Below are positions 54,444 to 63,020 of a stretch of 64,000 nt of DNA, piece by piece. The notes below the pieces were generated by a model that ran no database searches, was not told the DNA's origin, and saw nothing but the letters and a program-made list of their open reading frames with translations. This DNA is from Flavobacterium cheongpyeongense (GTDB lineage: Bacteria; Bacteroidota; Bacteroidia; Flavobacteriales; Flavobacteriaceae): NCBI RefSeq assembly GCF_003202435.1, contig NZ_QJHK01000002.1, positions 186,001 through 250,000 of the forward strand, written 5' to 3'. A program made the position numbers and the translations under genes. The stretch's first letter is position 1; every line of letters begins with the position of its first letter.

Positions 54444-55517
54444 ATGAAAAATTTTTATTTATTGCTCGTATTTATTGTTCTATCATCTTGTTCAAGTGAA
54501 GAAGGTATAATTCAAAGCAAAACTGAAAAACCAAGTATTACAACTGAAATTAATCCAAAAGTAATTGACACTTTTAAAATTTATGGAAAATATAATTTTG
54601 AAAAAATCAATACTAAAAAAACTAAAAAAAGTAAAATTTTTAAAAAATTTAAAACGTTTGAAGAATTTGAAATTTGGGCTAAAAAGTTACAGCCTTATAA
54701 TTTTGAAAACTTACAAACTTTAAGCAGTAAAAAAGTAACAAAATCAGATACTATTGTAATCCATAATTATAATGGAAAATCATTCATTCTTCCGAGATAT
54801 TCTAATGCCGTCTCTAAAAATGTACAAAAAAGCTCTTCCATATATGGCACTTGGCAAAATGACACCCACATTTATAGCCAATCATTTGCACTGACAAATG
54901 TATACGGAACTTTACAATACCGTTACTGCAGTGGTACATATAATTTTTCAGATAAATATGAGTATGGAATTGATTTTGGACTGGGAGGGTTTGTAGCTGG
55001 AATGCATATTAAGGATATGGGATCTACAGTTAACTATATGAATACCCAAACATTAAAAATTAATGCCAAAATAACTATTGGATACGGTCTTCAGATAGAT
55101 CCAATTGGAGAAGTCATATATTGGCAAGATCCAGAATCTAGTATTTGGAATTTTACAAGTTCAGAAATTCCTGGCTACTATTCAAAAAATGGAAGCAATT
55201 GTTCCAAAGATTTAGCAGACTTAAGCGGCCCTACTTACAAAGTAAAATTAATAAACTGGGAAGAACAAGAAATTGAATGTCCTAGAGATGTTTACATATT
55301 AGATCAGGCAGAAGAGTACGGAATTGGTTTACCATATTCTTGCAGAGCTGGTGCGTGTTCTACATGTGCTGCAAAATTAATAAGTGGTTCAATAGATCAA
55401 GCAGATCAAAGTTTTTTAAATGATGAACAAATCAGTAACGGCTTTGTATTATTATGTTCTTCATATCCTACCTCAGACTGTACTATATTAACTCATCAAG
55501 AAGAAAATCTATATTAA
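54444..55517 (+). CDS. Lipoprotein with C-terminal plant-type [2Fe-2S] ferredoxin domain
   Basis: Lipoprotein signal with Cys16 (L-S-S-C) followed by S-S-E-E, similar to surface-lipoprotein export signals. Residues 20-130 are Lys-rich; 130-260 look beta-rich and are unrecognised ([20 protein letters not shown]). Residues about 263-357 are a ferredoxin domain: Cys300, Cys305, Cys308 and Cys338 give C-X4-C-X2-C-X29-C, exactly the spacing of chloroplast ferredoxins, in [16 protein letters not shown] and [10 protein letters not shown] ferredoxin tethered outside the inner membrane is unusual. The gene is markedly more AT-rich than the upstream peroxidase, and the next gene starts 1 bp after its stop. 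Confidence 0.88.
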   Translation: MKNFYLLLVFIVLSSCSSEEGIIQSKTEKPSITTEINPKVIDTFKIYGKYNFEKINTKKTKKSKIFKKFKTFEEFEIWAKKLQPYNFENLQTLSSKKVTKSDTIVIHNYNGKSFILPRYSNAVSKNVQKSSSIYGTWQNDTHIYSQSFALTNVYGTLQYRYCSGTYNFSDKYEYGIDFGLGGFVAGMHIKDMGSTVNYMNTQTLKINAKITIGYGLQIDPIGEVIYWQDPESSIWNFTSSEIPGYYSKNGSNCSKDLADLSGPTYKVKLINWEEQEIECPRDVYILDQAEEYGIGLPYSCRAGACSTCAAKLISGSIDQADQSFLNDEQISNGFVLLCSSYPTSDCTILTHQEENLY

Positions 55518-55518
55518 T

Positions 55519-56208
55519 ATGAAATTATTAAGCATTATTGTCATTTTTCTATTGACAAATATTACGTTTTCACAGGATAGTATTTCAAATTCTAAAAAAT
55601 TAGACTCTATTCTTAAGACAGATTTTTTAAGTTATAATTATAAATATCTTGATAAAACATTTAAAATAAACATAAAGCAAGATGTATATAACAAATCTCT
55701 TACTGAACATAAATTTATTTTAAATAAAACATTTAATTATTCAGATTCATTAAATGTGGTTCTAATGGCAGAATTTAACGATTGGGATGCTACCAGAATT
55801 GCAAACTTAAGAATAACATATTCTTGGGACAGAGTCGGGTATTATTTATGGAAGGAAAAAGATGAAATTATTGAAATTGCAAAAAAAAATAATATCCATC
55901 ATCCTTATAGATTACAAGAATTAATCAAAAACAATAATGAAAAAGTTTCAATTGAAATAGATGAATTGAGAAAAAAACTTTTTTTACAATTTGGAAATAT
56001 TGATTTGAAGACAATGACTGTAGATCAACTTTTAGCATTTTCTTTTAAAAATAATCCAAAAGTTGTTAAACTAAAACAAGAAAGTATCAAAAAAAGTAAT
56101 ATTAGAAAATTTGTTGCCAAACATAATAGACAGCCAACTGCTCTTGAAGAAAAAAATTTAGGAGAGGGATGTGGAAAAGAAGATTGTTGTCAAAAACCAT
56201 CAAACTAA
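55519..56208 (+). CDS. Unknown exported protein with Cys-rich C-terminus
   Basis: Not recognised. 229 residues with a signal peptide (MKLLSIIVIFLLTNITFSQ), a charged, mostly helical body (YYLWKEKDEIIEIAKKNNIH) and a tail GEGCGKEDCCQKPSN whose three Cys could bind metal or form disulfides. It starts 1 bp after the ferredoxin-lipoprotein stop, so the two are probably translated together and may interact. Very AT-rich, like its neighbours. Confidence 0.7.
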   Translation: MKLLSIIVIFLLTNITFSQDSISNSKKLDSILKTDFLSYNYKYLDKTFKINIKQDVYNKSLTEHKFILNKTFNYSDSLNVVLMAEFNDWDATRIANLRITYSWDRVGYYLWKEKDEIIEIAKKNNIHHPYRLQELIKNNNEKVSIEIDELRKKLFLQFGNIDLKTMTVDQLLAFSFKNNPKVVKLKQESIKKSNIRKFVAKHNRQPTALEEKNLGEGCGKEDCCQKPSN

Positions 56209-56359
56209 TATTCAATAATATAATACAACTCATTTAAGTAACTGAGTATCGAAATTGATTTGATACTCAGTTAAAATAAAATTAATAAAATTATTTTTAA
56301 TATAACTTTCTAAAGTGATATTGAAAATAAAGCATCAATCATTCTAAAATTATTATTTT

Positions 56360-56569
56360 ATGGACAAATTAATAGATCAATTCTCAGTAGGCTTATATAT
56401 ATATCAAACTTCTATTTTATTACACATAATCTTAGTTTCAATATCTACTTACTATATTTTTAAAAACTCCACTAAATTGAAAACTCCATATCTTGCAATA
56501 TTATTATCTATATTATTTCCTTTTATAATTTCTATACCAGCCATAATTTACCTTAAGAGGAAATCTTGA
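56360..56569 (+). CDS. Small two-TM membrane protein, unknown
   Basis: 69 residues with two hydrophobic segments (about 15-34, YQTSILLHIILVSISTYYIF; about 45-63, AILLSILFPFIISIPAIIYL), a short basic loop (KNSTKLKTP) and a basic end KRKS. No family recognised. It is the last gene of the AT-rich cassette, directly before the peroxidase fragment. Coding status is plausible but not certain. Confidence 0.5.
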   Translation: MDKLIDQFSVGLYIYQTSILLHIILVSISTYYIFKNSTKLKTPYLAILLSILFPFIISIPAIIYLKRKS

Positions 56570-56582
56570 TAAAAACAACACT

Positions 56583-56933
56583 AAAATATTTAAAGAAAAT
56601 GAAGATTTCGGTCGATATAATGTAACGAAAGATGTTAAAGATATAGGTAAATTCAGAACGCCTACGCTTCGTGAAGTGGTGAACACCAGACCATGGATGC
56701 ATCATGGGCATTTTCCAACTTTACTGGATGTTGTAGAATTGTATAATCTTGGAAATCCATCACCTGTTCAGAAAAAATATCTGGGAACGCCACGCGATTC
56801 TTTAATTCCAAAAGTAGATCCGATACTCAAAAAATTAAATTTAAGCAAAGAAGAAATGAGCGATCTGCTGGCTTTTATCGAAACTTTAAGTACGCCAACG
56901 AGAAGAATTATGGCACCGGATCTTCCGAAATAA
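56583..56933 (+). pseudogene. 3' fragment of a second di-haem peroxidase gene
   Basis: The frame from about 56595 to the stop aligns with codons about 272-382 of the intact peroxidase at 53099. It includes RTPTLREVVNTRPWMHHGHF but neither haem-binding CxxCH. Bases 56649-56731 are identical to 53963-54045 over 83 bp, while flanking parts differ at many positions. The 5' two-thirds are missing and the fragment begins about 20 bp after the small membrane protein gene. An internal ATG at 56676 gives 85 codons, but a functional product is unlikely. Confidence 0.85.
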
Positions 56934-56941
56934 TTGTATTG

Positions 56942-56983
56942 AGTCCATAGTAATTAGTCCATAGTAATTAGTCCATAGTAAAG
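56942..56983. repeat. Three tandem 14-bp units AGTCCATAGTAATT
   Basis: Three head-to-tail copies at 56942, 56956 and 56970, the last ending AAAG instead of AATT. They lie between the peroxidase fragment and the ELWxxDGT gene. They resemble the low-complexity AGTnATTAGT material seen at 36245-36390. Confidence 0.75.
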
Positions 56984-57061
56984 AGTTATTTAAGTAATGA
57001 GCTAATTTTCAATATCAATAAAAATAAAATTAAGTAACAAATAATTCAATACTAAATAAAT

Positions 57062-58642
57062 ATGAAAAATAAATATCTCTTTTTATTATTAATTTCTGCG
57101 CTGTCATTTGGACAAATAGCTCAGGTTAAAGATATAAATCCCGGAAGTGCGAATTCTTCAACTCCAACAAATCTCTTCGACTTTAATGGAACCTTATTTT
57201 TTAGAGCTACTAATGGTACAAATGGTGTCGAGTTATGGAAGTCAGATGGTACTGATGACGGAACAGTAATGGTTAAGGACATCAATACTACAACTAGTGC
57301 TGCATCTAACTCAAATGCAGCAAATTTTACTGCATTTAATAATCAAATCTATTTTACAGCTTCAAACGGAACAACTGCTAATGGTTCCGAACTTTGGAAA
57401 ACAGATGGTACCAGCGCTGGAACAGTTATGGTCAAAGATATAAATGCAGGAACAGCAAACTCAAACCCACAGCTATTTACTATAATTAACCCAACAACTA
57501 TGCTTTTTTCTGCTACTGACGGTGTTGGAGGCGTTGAACTTTGGAAAACAGATGGTACAGAATCAGGAACTCTAAATGTGATTGATCAGCCAGGTACAGG
57601 TAATAGTATAAGCTGGATTGAAAACCTAAATGGTAATGCCATTTTAAGTCAATTAGTTGTTACTACTACTGGAAGAGAATTATACAAATATGACGCTACA
57701 TCTACTAATTCATCTTTGATTTTAGATATCTATGCAGGAATTTCTCATGGAGTAGCAACAACTTATTTAAAAAATGGAAACATTATTTATTTTCAGGGAA
57801 ACAGCGGAACAACAGGATTTGAATTATGGAAAACTGATGGTGCTACAGTGGAGACATCATTGGTAAAAGATATTAATCCCGGTACTACGGGCTCTGCTCC
57901 TACACGTTTTACAAATTCAGGAAATATTACTTTTTTCAGAGCAAATGGCCCTAACGGAGTTGAATTATGGAAAACTGACGGAACAGAAGCAGGAACAACA
58001 GAAGTTGTCGACATTAATCCTGGAACAGGCAGCTCAACACCTGATCAGATTCAATCAGTAAACGGTATACTCTATTTTTTCGCTTCTGATGACGGTATCA
58101 ATTATGATTTTTATAAATATGATAATAATACCTTGACAAAATTGGTGGATTTCAATACAATAACATCATCTGCTACTGTTGATTATATAGAGTTAAACGG
58201 AATAATATATTTTACAGCTGATAGCGATAAAGATGGCTTAAGAGAATTATGGCAAACTGATGGTACTCCTTCAGGTACCGTTGCTATTTCAGGAGCAACC
58301 AACGTTTCAAACTTAACAAAAGCAGGAAACAAACTGTTTTTTGCAGCTACCGGAACTGACGGACAGGAACTTTTCACCTACACTCCTCCTACCCTTTCTG
58401 TAAAAGATCAGGACAAATTAGAAACTGTATCAATATATCCAAATCCTTCTGATGGAAATTTCTTTATCAATAATGCTGATAATGAAACTATACAATACGA
58501 AGTGTTTGATGTATTAGGTAAAAAACAAGCTGCAGGTAAAACGAATAACAATTCACTTCATTTAAATTTAAAAACGGGTTTGTATATTTTAAAACTGACT
58601 AAAAACCGTCAGACTTCAACCACGAAAATAATAATCAAATAG
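57062..58642 (+). CDS. Secreted ELWxxDGT-repeat protein with T9SS sorting tail
   Basis: Extracellular beta-propeller-like protein of 526 residues. After a signal peptide (ends near SFGQ) there are six ELWKxDGTxxGT-type repeats (for example ELWKSDGTDDGT, ELWKTDGTSAGT, ELWKTDGTESGT, ELWQTDGTPSGT), each followed by a VKDINPGT-like strand. The C-terminal 80 residues form a type A T9SS sorting domain (VSIYPNPSDGNFFI, LKTGLYILKL). Function unknown; such proteins are usually surface or secreted adhesin-like. A strong terminator follows. Confidence 0.93.
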   Translation: MKNKYLFLLLISALSFGQIAQVKDINPGSANSSTPTNLFDFNGTLFFRATNGTNGVELWKSDGTDDGTVMVKDINTTTSAASNSNAANFTAFNNQIYFTASNGTTANGSELWKTDGTSAGTVMVKDINAGTANSNPQLFTIINPTTMLFSATDGVGGVELWKTDGTESGTLNVIDQPGTGNSISWIENLNGNAILSQLVVTTTGRELYKYDATSTNSSLILDIYAGISHGVATTYLKNGNIIYFQGNSGTTGFELWKTDGATVETSLVKDINPGTTGSAPTRFTNSGNITFFRANGPNGVELWKTDGTEAGTTEVVDINPGTGSSTPDQIQSVNGILYFFASDDGINYDFYKYDNNTLTKLVDFNTITSSATVDYIELNGIIYFTADSDKDGLRELWQTDGTPSGTVAISGATNVSNLTKAGNKLFFAATGTDGQELFTYTPPTLSVKDQDKLETVSIYPNPSDGNFFINNADNETIQYEVFDVLGKKQAAGKTNNNSLHLNLKTGLYILKLTKNRQTSTTKIIIK

Positions 58643-58692
58643 TTTTCAATAGTAAACACAGTTTGTTTTTTGCCCCAATAAATCACAAACCT

Positions 58693-58730
58693 AAAAGTCC
58701 GTTCCATGCATTTGAAACGGACTTTTTTAT
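58693..58730 (+). terminator. Terminator after the ELWxxDGT gene
   Basis: AAAAGTCCGTTCC / GAAACGGACTTTT stem of about 11 pairs with a 9-12 nt loop, followed by TTTTTTATT, 50 bp after the stop. Confidence 0.88.
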
Positions 58731-58931
58731 TCTTCTTTTTATAAAAAACGATTCCTTCAAAGGCATCAAAACAATTTATCAAACGTTTTTAAGTTAAGAA
58801 ATTTTGAAGCTTTCAGTGTATAATCAGGGTAATTTTATTTTAAGTAATTCTTAAGATAACTTTTTTGGTATGAAAGAGTTTACAATTTAAAAAACTATTA
58901 CTTTCGCAGAAGGAAAAGACCTCTCAAAATT

Positions 58932-60044
58932 ATGCGCATACTACACTTTACATCTTCGCTTGGCTGGAGAGGACACGAGCAAATGATAATAGACATTTTT
59001 GAGTCTTTGAGAGATAATAATTTTGTAAAAGACCAAATGATTATTTGTCCTAAAGATTCTGAGATATTTAAGGTTGCCATTAAAAAAAACTTAAAGGTTT
59101 TAGGAGTCGATTTTAAATCTGAGTACAGCCTTGGTCTTGCTAAGAAATTTAAAAATGAAGCCCATAAATTTCAATCGGATATTGTATTTCTTCATAATAG
59201 TAAAGCACACACTATTGCTGTATTGGCCGCAATGGTTTTTGGATTAAAAACACCAATGGTTTTGTTTAGAACACTAATAAAAAATGTTGGGACAAATTTC
59301 TTGAGAAAATATAAATACAATTACAAATCAATAAAAAAAATTGTTTGTATATCAGATCCTGTATCAGATATACTGAAACTATCTATAAAAGATCATACAA
59401 AGTTAACTGTCATAGGCAGTGTTGTAGATACTGATAAATTTATATTCAGTTCTAAAAATGGTTTCCTTCATCAGGAATTTAATATTCCTTTAGATCATAA
59501 AATAATTGGTAATGTTTCTGCTTTTTGTAAAGTAAAAGACCATTTTACCTGGGTAAATACTGTTGAAGAATTATACAAGAGAGGTCTAAAGGCAAAATAT
59601 GTTTTAATTGGTGAAGGATCTTTGCAGAATGAAATAAAAAATTATGTCCGTTCAAAGGGACTGGAAAATGAAATTATTTTTACAGGTTTTAGAAATGATG
59701 TATATAAATGTCTTCCCGATTTCGATTTGTTTTTATTTACATCTAAAAATGAAGCAACCGGAGGAGTAATTCTGGAAAGTTATGCGTGCAAAGTTCCGGT
59801 GGTAGCAGCAAATGCAGGCGGAATACCAACAGTTTTGATAAATAATGAAACCGGTTTACTTGCAGAAGCTGGAAATTCTATTGATTTTGCAAACAAAGTA
59901 GAAACACTTATTGACAATACTATAATGAGAGATAAATTTGTTCAAAAAGGATTTGATTTTCTCATGAGTACCTCTACACGCTTAATTATTGGTACTGAAA
60001 TATTAAGTGTAATTAATGAAGTAGCTACTAATCTCGTAATTTAA
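58932..60044 (+). CDS. Glycosyltransferase family 4
   Basis: Retaining GT-B glycosyltransferase, 370 residues, probably making a cell-surface glycan. N-terminal Rossmann region (MRILHFTSSLGWRGHEQM, FLHNSKAHTIAVLAAMVFG) and C-terminal donor-binding domain with VLIGEGSLQNEIKNYV, FTGFRNDVYKCLPDFDLFLF and the E-X7-E motif EATGGVILE, then VVAANAGGIPTVL. The start follows a 200-bp spacer, and a polysaccharide deacetylase gene begins 6 bp after the stop. No membrane segment. Acceptor and donor are unknown. Confidence 0.9.
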   Translation: MRILHFTSSLGWRGHEQMIIDIFESLRDNNFVKDQMIICPKDSEIFKVAIKKNLKVLGVDFKSEYSLGLAKKFKNEAHKFQSDIVFLHNSKAHTIAVLAAMVFGLKTPMVLFRTLIKNVGTNFLRKYKYNYKSIKKIVCISDPVSDILKLSIKDHTKLTVIGSVVDTDKFIFSSKNGFLHQEFNIPLDHKIIGNVSAFCKVKDHFTWVNTVEELYKRGLKAKYVLIGEGSLQNEIKNYVRSKGLENEIIFTGFRNDVYKCLPDFDLFLFTSKNEATGGVILESYACKVPVVAANAGGIPTVLINNETGLLAEAGNSIDFANKVETLIDNTIMRDKFVQKGFDFLMSTSTRLIIGTEILSVINEVATNLVI

Positions 60045-60050
60045 AAAAGT

Positions 60051-60872
60051 ATGATTTATATTGTTTCTGTTTTAATTGTCTTATTACTATTGTTTTTAAT
60101 CGTAATAAATATCCAGTTTAAATTATTTTACCCTTCTAAAAATAAATTAAGAATTTTAGAATATCATTCTATTTCAACAAATGGTTTTGAAGATCAGATT
60201 ACAATTAAAAAAGATAAAATAATTGAACAATTTGAGTATCTTAAAAAAAATAATTATCAAACATTATGGCTTTCAGAGGTTGATGCTTTAAAAAATAATA
60301 AGCAAAAATTACCCAAAAAAGCAATTGTACTTACTTTTGATGATGGTTTTTTAGACAATTATACAGAACTATATCCTCTACTAAAAGAGTATGATTTTAA
60401 AGCAGTCTGTTTTATGGTGCTTGGAAGGATTGGGCAGAAAGTAGATTGGAATGGAAAATTTATAAGTGATAATATGCAATTGATGAACAAAGAACAGTTG
60501 TTAGCAATTGGCTCTCATATTGAGTTAGGTTATCATACTTTTAAGCATGATAATTATGCTCATTTATCACTGGAAGACATAGAAAAGGATTTACAACTTT
60601 GTCAGGAAATAATCGCAAAAGAAAATTTAAATGTTTTTCCTGCCTTAGCGTATACTTTTGGAGGGTATTATAGAAAAAAAGGACCTAAACAAGAGCAGTT
60701 TTTCGAATTACTAAAAAAATACGGAATTAAATATGGACTTAGAATAGGGAACAGAATTAATGTATTTCCGATGAAAGCCATTTATGAAGTACAACGAATT
60801 GATATCCGGGGAAAAGATTCATTCGAGACTTTTAAAAAGAAAATACTATTAGGAAGAAGAAAATTATTCTAA
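60051..60872 (+). CDS. Membrane-anchored polysaccharide deacetylase (NodB domain)
   Basis: CE4-type deacetylase of 273 residues. An N-terminal TM helix (about 3-25) anchors it, with the catalytic domain outside. Motif 1 is VLTFDDGFLDNY (catalytic and metal Asp pair); motif 2 is GYHTFKHDNYAHL (metal His residues). Its place 6 bp after a GT4 suggests joint assembly or modification of an N-acetylated surface polymer. A terminator follows the stop. Confidence 0.9.
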   Translation: MIYIVSVLIVLLLLFLIVINIQFKLFYPSKNKLRILEYHSISTNGFEDQITIKKDKIIEQFEYLKKNNYQTLWLSEVDALKNNKQKLPKKAIVLTFDDGFLDNYTELYPLLKEYDFKAVCFMVLGRIGQKVDWNGKFISDNMQLMNKEQLLAIGSHIELGYHTFKHDNYAHLSLEDIEKDLQLCQEIIAKENLNVFPALAYTFGGYYRKKGPKQEQFFELLKKYGIKYGLRIGNRINVFPMKAIYEVQRIDIRGKDSFETFKKKILLGRRKLF

Positions 60873-60886
60873 GAAATGTATAATTT

Positions 60887-60927
60887 AAAAAAGGGTTAAG
60901 CTTTATTTAAAAGCTGACCCTTTTTTT
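60887..60927 (+). terminator. Terminator after the polysaccharide deacetylase gene
   Basis: Hairpin AAGGGTTAAGCTTT-ATTT-AAAAGCTGACCCTT with one small bulge, followed by seven T, 15 bp after the stop. Confidence 0.85.
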
Positions 60928-61020
60928 ATTATCCTAAAACTGTTACTGACAGATATTCTTTGGTACTTTTCTCTTTAGTACAAAAACAATACATTTTTTA
61001 ATCCAGATTATTTTGCTATT

Positions 61021-62871
61021 TTACTTCAAAGGCATCAAAACAATATTAGGTTTTGGAGCCTTCTGCATGCCGCTTCCAAAATAAAAACCGGTATGAGGCG
61101 GCTGGTTGTATCCTACATTTTGCCAGGCAATACTCAAACGATACTGCGGATCATGCATTAAAGTATATTGCCTTACATCAGTTGGAATTGTGGTGGAATA
61201 GATTCGTAATTCGGTATTGTCTGCGCTTCTTAAAATCAGTTCTTCTCTCCAGTCGCCAAAAATATCCGCAGAAAGCGCCGGTGTTGATTTTGTACCATTA
61301 TTCGATACAGCTCCCGTTGCGGTGAACAACCTTCCTTTTCTATATTTATCAATATAATTTGAATTCAGAATTTCTCTTGAAGTATCTCCATCCCAGTAAA
61401 TCAAAAAGTTAATTGATTTTGGTGCATCCCCTATTTTATTTCCTTTCATATCATATAAAAACTTAGAACCGGACCACCAGCATTGTGCGCCTTTTCGGGC
61501 TGGATCGATATTATCAGCTACTCCTCTCCCAACGTCTTCATTGGGAGAATCCGTAAATAGAACTTTCCCGTCTGCAGCAGAAAACAACGTTACACCCGGA
61601 CCTGTTGTTTTGTTTTCAATTTCATGGATTCCAAAAGCTTCCAAACCCGGAACATCCAGATCTAAATCAGAAACATGTAAAGCATCACCATGTCTGAAAC
61701 CAGTAGTGTATAAACCTTTTCCGTTAGCATCAACGCACATCGATCCGTAAATAATTTCGTCTTTGCCATCATTATCAACATCCGCAACCGTCAGTCCGTG
61801 ATTTCCCATTCCTGAATATGGATTTTCGGCATCTTTACTGTCAAAAACCCATCTTGAAGTCAGTTTTTTATCTTTAAAATCAAAGGCTGCTAAAACGGTT
61901 CTTCCATAATACCCACGACACATTACCACGCTTGGATGGATGCCGTCTAAATAAGCAATACAAGCGGTAAAACGATCAATCCTGTTTCCTTTGGTATCAT
62001 TGCCTCCACTTCCGCCATGTCCGCCCCAGCCTGCCAAATCACCACGTACCGGAATATAATCAGTGGTTGTAACCAGCTTTCCGGTTTTTCCATCAAAAAC
62101 AGAAAGATATTCAGGACCTTTTAAAATTTTACCAAAAGTACCCGATTTTGGGTCTCTGTCTACCCAGTCTTTTGAAACATCTCCAACCACATTTCCCTGG
62201 CTGTCAGTAGTGCCGTCAGCGGTTTTACAAACCAGTTCTGAAATTCCGTCACCATCCAGATCATATACCATAAATTGTGTGTAATGAGCTCCCTCACGAA
62301 TATTTTTACCTAAGTTGATCTGCCATAAAAACTTTCCATCTAAAGTATACGCATGAAAAATAGGCAGATCCGTAATGCCGGTATGCGAGTTATCATGCCC
62401 TTTCCCCGTCATGTGTACAACCAAATCATATCTTCCGTCTCCATCTAAATCACCCGTAGAAAGATCATTAGGAATATACCCTTCAATCGGTTTTACCACA
62501 ATTGACAAATAATCTCTATCAACGCTTGAAGCGGGAATTGTAAAATTTCCTTTTTCATCTTTTTCTTTTCCTTCTAAAACCGTTTTTACAAACCAGGTAT
62601 TTTCTTCCAGAGGATTTGCTTTAATATCAAGAAAATTAGTCGCTCCGGTAATAGGTGCATCATTCAATTTGATTGCTTTTTTACTACCGCTTTTTCGATA
62701 TAAATTAAAAGCCAGATCATCCGCATCTGTTCCCAGAACACGCCAGCTGATAAAAAACTGACCGTTGTTTTTAATTGCAATTACACCACGGTCTAAATTT
62801 TCCATTTGTCTTTGTGCAAACAAAATTGAACCTGACAAAAAGAATAACGTTACTAAAATTTTATTTTTCAT
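61021..62871 (-). CDS. Rhamnogalacturonan lyase, PL11
   Basis: Secreted lyase that cleaves the rhamnogalacturonan-I backbone of pectin by beta-elimination. 616 residues with a signal peptide ending LFAQ. The family start MENLDRGVIAIKNNGQFFIS is present, along with Asp-rich calcium-binding propeller loops STGDLDGDGRYDLVVHMTGK, VYDLDGDGISELVCKTADGT and VADVDNDGKDEIIYGSM, plus GRTVLAAFDFKD and IFGDWREELILRS. It lies 143 bp downstream of a glycosidase-like gene on the same strand, suggesting the end of a pectin locus that continues to the right of the window. Confidence 0.95.
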   Translation of the reverse strand: MKNKILVTLFFLSGSILFAQRQMENLDRGVIAIKNNGQFFISWRVLGTDADDLAFNLYRKSGSKKAIKLNDAPITGATNFLDIKANPLEENTWFVKTVLEGKEKDEKGNFTIPASSVDRDYLSIVVKPIEGYIPNDLSTGDLDGDGRYDLVVHMTGKGHDNSHTGITDLPIFHAYTLDGKFLWQINLGKNIREGAHYTQFMVYDLDGDGISELVCKTADGTTDSQGNVVGDVSKDWVDRDPKSGTFGKILKGPEYLSVFDGKTGKLVTTTDYIPVRGDLAGWGGHGGSGGNDTKGNRIDRFTACIAYLDGIHPSVVMCRGYYGRTVLAAFDFKDKKLTSRWVFDSKDAENPYSGMGNHGLTVADVDNDGKDEIIYGSMCVDANGKGLYTTGFRHGDALHVSDLDLDVPGLEAFGIHEIENKTTGPGVTLFSAADGKVLFTDSPNEDVGRGVADNIDPARKGAQCWWSGSKFLYDMKGNKIGDAPKSINFLIYWDGDTSREILNSNYIDKYRKGRLFTATGAVSNNGTKSTPALSADIFGDWREELILRSADNTELRIYSTTIPTDVRQYTLMHDPQYRLSIAWQNVGYNQPPHTGFYFGSGMQKAPKPNIVLMPLK

Positions 62872-62942
62872 GATTGGTTTTGGTTGGTAAAGTTTGATGT
62901 TTAGACTGATTTTAGCTGATAAGGTTTACTTAGGTAAAAAAT

Positions 62943-63014
62943 AATCTCGCAAAGTCGCTAAAACGCAAAGAAAATATATAATCAAACTTTGCGACTCTGA
63001 GACTTTGCGAGATT
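62943..63014. repeat. AATCTCGCAAAGTC...GACTTTGCGAGATT inverted repeat
   Basis: Arms of 14 bp match perfectly (AATCTCGCAAAGTC / GACTTTGCGAGATT), and inner arms CGCAAAG / CTTTGCG also pair. It fills most of the spacer between the PL11 gene and the upstream glycosidase-like gene. The element type is familiar between genes in Flavobacterium. It could fold in the transcript and affect PL11 expression. Confidence 0.7.
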
Positions 63015-63020
63015 AAAAAC

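Noticed and set aside
56676..56933. An 85-codon gene
   Set aside because: It is the 3' end of a peroxidase gene with homology continuing upstream of the ATG and no haem-binding motifs, so it is treated as part of a pseudogene.
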